From: JBBREP01 sp963716525
Lineage (GTDB): Bacteria; Actinomycetota; Acidimicrobiia; IMCC26256; PALSA-610
DNA: 64,000 nucleotides
NCBI GenBank assembly: GCA_963716525.1
Contig: OY970315.1
Coordinates: 620,001 to 684,000, forward strand
Direction of reading: 5' to 3'
Shown: positions 62,124-64,000 of the stretch, in pieces
How the letters are laid out: every line of letters starts with the position of its first letter
Numbering within the stretch: position 1 is the first letter of the stretch
The notes under the pieces: model-generated
Seen by the model: only the letters and a program-made list of their open reading frames with translations
Databases searched by the model: none
What the model was told of the DNA's origin: nothing
Translations under genes and position numbers: made by a program

Positions 62124-63029
62124 CTACCCGCGGGTGCGGGCGTTGAGCTCGCCGGCGCGCGCCGCCAGCCCGGCCACCGTCCAGCGGTCGCCCTGCTCGA
62201 GCTTCTCGACGCCGGTCCACGACTGCACCCGCTGCACGGTGCCGCCCTGCACGATGAACGTCTCGCCCGTGATGGCGCACTGCTCGGAGGCGAGATAGGC
62301 CACGAACGGCGACACGTTCGCGGGATCCCACACGTCGAAGGCGCCGGGATCCTCGGGTGGCTTCACCGCGTCGCCGAGGCCGGGGGTTTCGAGCGTGAGG
62401 CGCGTGCGCGCACCCGGGCAGATCGCGTTGGACCGTACGTTGTAGCGGACGAGCTCCTTGGCGCAGATCTGGCTGAGCGTGGCGATGCCCGACTTGGCGG
62501 CGCCGTAGTTCGCCTGCCCAGGGTTGGAGAAGATGCCCGACGTCGAGCTCGTGTGGACGATCGACCGGTCGGGCGCGGCGCCGCCCGACTCGGCGAGCTT
62601 CTTCGACTGCTCGCGCCAGTAGGTGGCGGCGGCCTGTGTGGGCGCGAAGTGGCCCTTCAGGTGCACGGTGACGACCGCGTCCCACTCGGCCTCGGTCATG
62701 TTGACGATCACCCGGTCGCGCAGGATGCCCGCGTTGTTCACGAGCACGTGCAGGTCGCCGAACGCCTCGACCGCCTGGCGCACCATCGCGTGCGCGGCGT
62801 CCCAGTCGGCGACGTTGGCGCCGTTGACGACGGCTTCGCCGCCCATCTCCTCGATCATGGCCACGGTCTCCTGGGCGGGCGTCGCGCTCGCACCGCCACC
62901 GTGACTGTCACCACCGAGGTCGTTCACCACGACCTTGGCCCCCTCGGCCGCGAACAGCAGCGCGTGCTCGCGACCGAGCCCGCCGCCGGCCCCCGTGATG
63001 ATCGCGACACGACCTTCGAGCGCACCCAT
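62124..63029 (-). CDS. Short-chain dehydrogenase/reductase (HSD17B4-like)
   Basis: A 301-residue Rossmann enzyme. The cofactor loop is IITGAGGGLGREHALLFAAE, with VVVNDLGGDSHGGGASATPA as the insertion typical of 3-hydroxyacyl-CoA dehydrogenases of the peroxisomal multifunctional type. The NAG motif is LVNNAGILRD, the catalytic Ser in VHTSSTSGIF and the Tyr/Lys in YGAAKSGIATL. The C-terminus has a typical 17-beta-type tail. It probably oxidises a 3-hydroxyacyl-CoA or steroid. ATG 63029. Convergent with SCP2. Confidence 0.9.
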   Translation of the reverse strand: MGALEGRVAIITGAGGGLGREHALLFAAEGAKVVVNDLGGDSHGGGASATPAQETVAMIEEMGGEAVVNGANVADWDAAHAMVRQAVEAFGDLHVLVNNAGILRDRVIVNMTEAEWDAVVTVHLKGHFAPTQAAATYWREQSKKLAESGGAAPDRSIVHTSSTSGIFSNPGQANYGAAKSGIATLSQICAKELVRYNVRSNAICPGARTRLTLETPGLGDAVKPPEDPGAFDVWDPANVSPFVAYLASEQCAITGETFIVQGGTVQRVQSWTGVEKLEQGDRWTVAGLAARAGELNARTRG

Positions 63030-63076
63030 AACCGACCTCCGTGCTGGAACGAGGAGGTGGCGAGCCTAATCAGCGC

Positions 63077-64000
63077 TCAGAAGTAGAGGCTCACCGACAC
63101 GCCGAGGCGCAGGCGCGACTGCGCGGCCGGCGCCGTGTACTTCACGTGCGCGCCCGGCTTGTAGTGGTAAGCGGTGCCACACGTAAGGCCCTGGTGCTCG
63201 ATCGCGGCGCACGCCGCGTCGATCGTCATGCCCGCCACCGACGGCACCGGCACGTACACCGGGCCCTTGCTCACGACGACGGTGACCGTCGAGCGGTACG
63301 GCCGGCTGCCCGTGGGCCACACCGAGATCACGGCGCCGGCCGCGACCGTCTCGGAGTTCTTGTCCGCCGCGCGCACCACCTTGAAGCCGAGGCCCTCGAG
63401 CTGCGACTGCGCCTTGGCGAACGCGGTGCCGGTCAGCGACGGCACTGCAACGGGAGCGTGGCCGAGGCTCACGGTGAACCCGACGGCGCTGTGCGGCAAG
63501 AGCATCTGGCCGTCGCTGGGGCTGACGATCACGAGGCCGGCGTCGTGGTTGTCGTCGTACACCTTGCGGATGCCGTCGGCCTTGACCTTGAGACCGGCCT
63601 GGGCAAGCAGTTCCTTCGCCTGGGCCTCGGTGTGTCCGAGCAGCGTGGGCACCTGCACCTTCGCCGGCCCGAGCGACACCCACAGGTTCAGGGTGTCGCC
63701 GCGGCCGAGCTTCAGGCTGGGCTTCGGTTGTTGGTCGAACACCTTGCCGGCGGCGGGGGTCGATCGGTGCTCGTCGGTGACGTGCACGGTGAAGCCCTGC
63801 TGGCGAGCCTTGGCGACCGCCGCCGCCTGGTCGAGACCGACGTAGTGGCCCACGGCGATACCGGTCACCCCGCCGCGCACGTTCGCGAACAGGATGACGG
63901 CGCACACGATCGCGATGAGCACGATGATCGCGACCACGTAGGGCACCAGCCGCCGCTCGCCGCGGTACTCGCGCTCGAGCGGTGCCTCGGGCACGGCCGG
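63077..64000 (-). CDS. PASTA-domain protein, C-terminal part of a probable Ser/Thr kinase (partial)
   Basis: The frame enters from the right edge and ends at 63077. A membrane helix (PYVVAIIVLIAIVCAVILFA) is followed by about four PASTA repeats of roughly 65 residues (for example KVQVPTLLGHTEAQAKELLA, VPSLTGTAFAKAQSQLEGLG and VPSVAGMTIDAACAAIEHQG). This arrangement is that of PknB-type kinases, which sense muropeptides with external PASTA domains. The kinase domain would lie beyond base 64000, so it is not seen. A GTG at 63994 is in frame but is probably internal. The basic juxtamembrane stretch supports a kinase. Confidence 0.8.
   Translation of the reverse strand, partial: PAVPEAPLEREYRGERRLVPYVVAIIVLIAIVCAVILFANVRGGVTGIAVGHYVGLDQAAAVAKARQQGFTVHVTDEHRSTPAAGKVFDQQPKPSLKLGRGDTLNLWVSLGPAKVQVPTLLGHTEAQAKELLAQAGLKVKADGIRKVYDDNHDAGLVIVSPSDGQMLLPHSAVGFTVSLGHAPVAVPSLTGTAFAKAQSQLEGLGFKVVRAADKNSETVAAGAVISVWPTGSRPYRSTVTVVVSKGPVYVPVPSVAGMTIDAACAAIEHQGLTCGTAYHYKPGAHVKYTAPAAQSRLRLGVSVSLYF

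Noticed and set aside
1..64000. tRNA, rRNA, CRISPR arrays, insertion sequences, prophage or origin of replication
   Set aside because: Searched by eye in the gaps; no cloverleaf-like, repeat-spacer, transposase or DnaA-box pattern was recognised. A tRNA scan would be needed to exclude tRNAs fully.

Overview
The window is very G+C-rich, gene-dense chromosome. Gene content points to an actinobacterium, most likely Acidimicrobiia (inference). Supporting features are a mycothiol-dependent (MDMPI) domain, an F420/luciferase-like monooxygenase and a pyridoxamine-oxidase-fold F420/FMN protein, GatCAB, many GTG starts, GTGA/ATGA gene overlaps, and near-leaderless promoters. No rRNA, tRNA, CRISPR array, insertion sequence or prophage was seen.

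Layout. 0-10 kb: a PAS/GAF sensor cut by the left edge, a lipid-linked glycan flippase divergent from a GT4 glycosyltransferase, the long Lhr helicase, a CelD-type acetyltransferase, and an ECF sigma factor coupled to an anti-sigma/MDMPI fusion. 10-12 kb: an acyl-CoA dehydrogenase. 12-28 kb looks accessory: mostly single genes with few operons, including a sigma-70 gene running in frame into an animal-type purC, a lipoprotein, an ankyrin protein, a PadR regulator with its operator, a decayed aquaporin, a desaturase, a PhyH oxygenase, two APH-type phosphotransferases, GNATs, a MerR regulator, a VOC protein and a methyltransferase. 28-39.6 kb: branched-chain amino acid synthesis (ilvB-ilvN-ilvC behind a leader-peptide attenuator, ilvD further on), Fpg/Nei glycosylase, two peptidases and an aldehyde dehydrogenase. 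39.6-41.2 kb: a second thiamine-diphosphate enzyme.

41-47.6 kb: a surface-glycan block (GT2, membrane-anchored SGNH-like protein, two sulfotransferases), a PPOX protein, a Rieske oxygenase and a fused SpeD-SpeE. 47.6-57.5 kb: an apparent catabolic block (Gfo/Idh dehydrogenase, class II aldolase, amidohydrolase, acyl-CoA ligase, enoyl-CoA hydratase, Fe-dependent alcohol dehydrogenase, carboxylesterase, methyltransferase, luciferase-like monooxygenase). 57.7-64 kb is housekeeping: gatB-gatA-gatC, ferredoxin, SCP2 protein, a short-chain dehydrogenase, and the PASTA tail of a probable Ser/Thr kinase cut by the right edge.

The most striking sequence-level observation is that nine genes are frameshifted, and every one can be restored by adding or removing exactly one CG dinucleotide in a short alternating CG run. 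This points either to a systematic read or consensus artefact or to real dinucleotide slippage. It affects how lhr, the sigma factor, the ankyrin gene, the TPP enzyme, the Gfo/Idh gene, the acyl-CoA ligase, the Fe-alcohol dehydrogenase, the carboxylesterase and one methyltransferase should be read.
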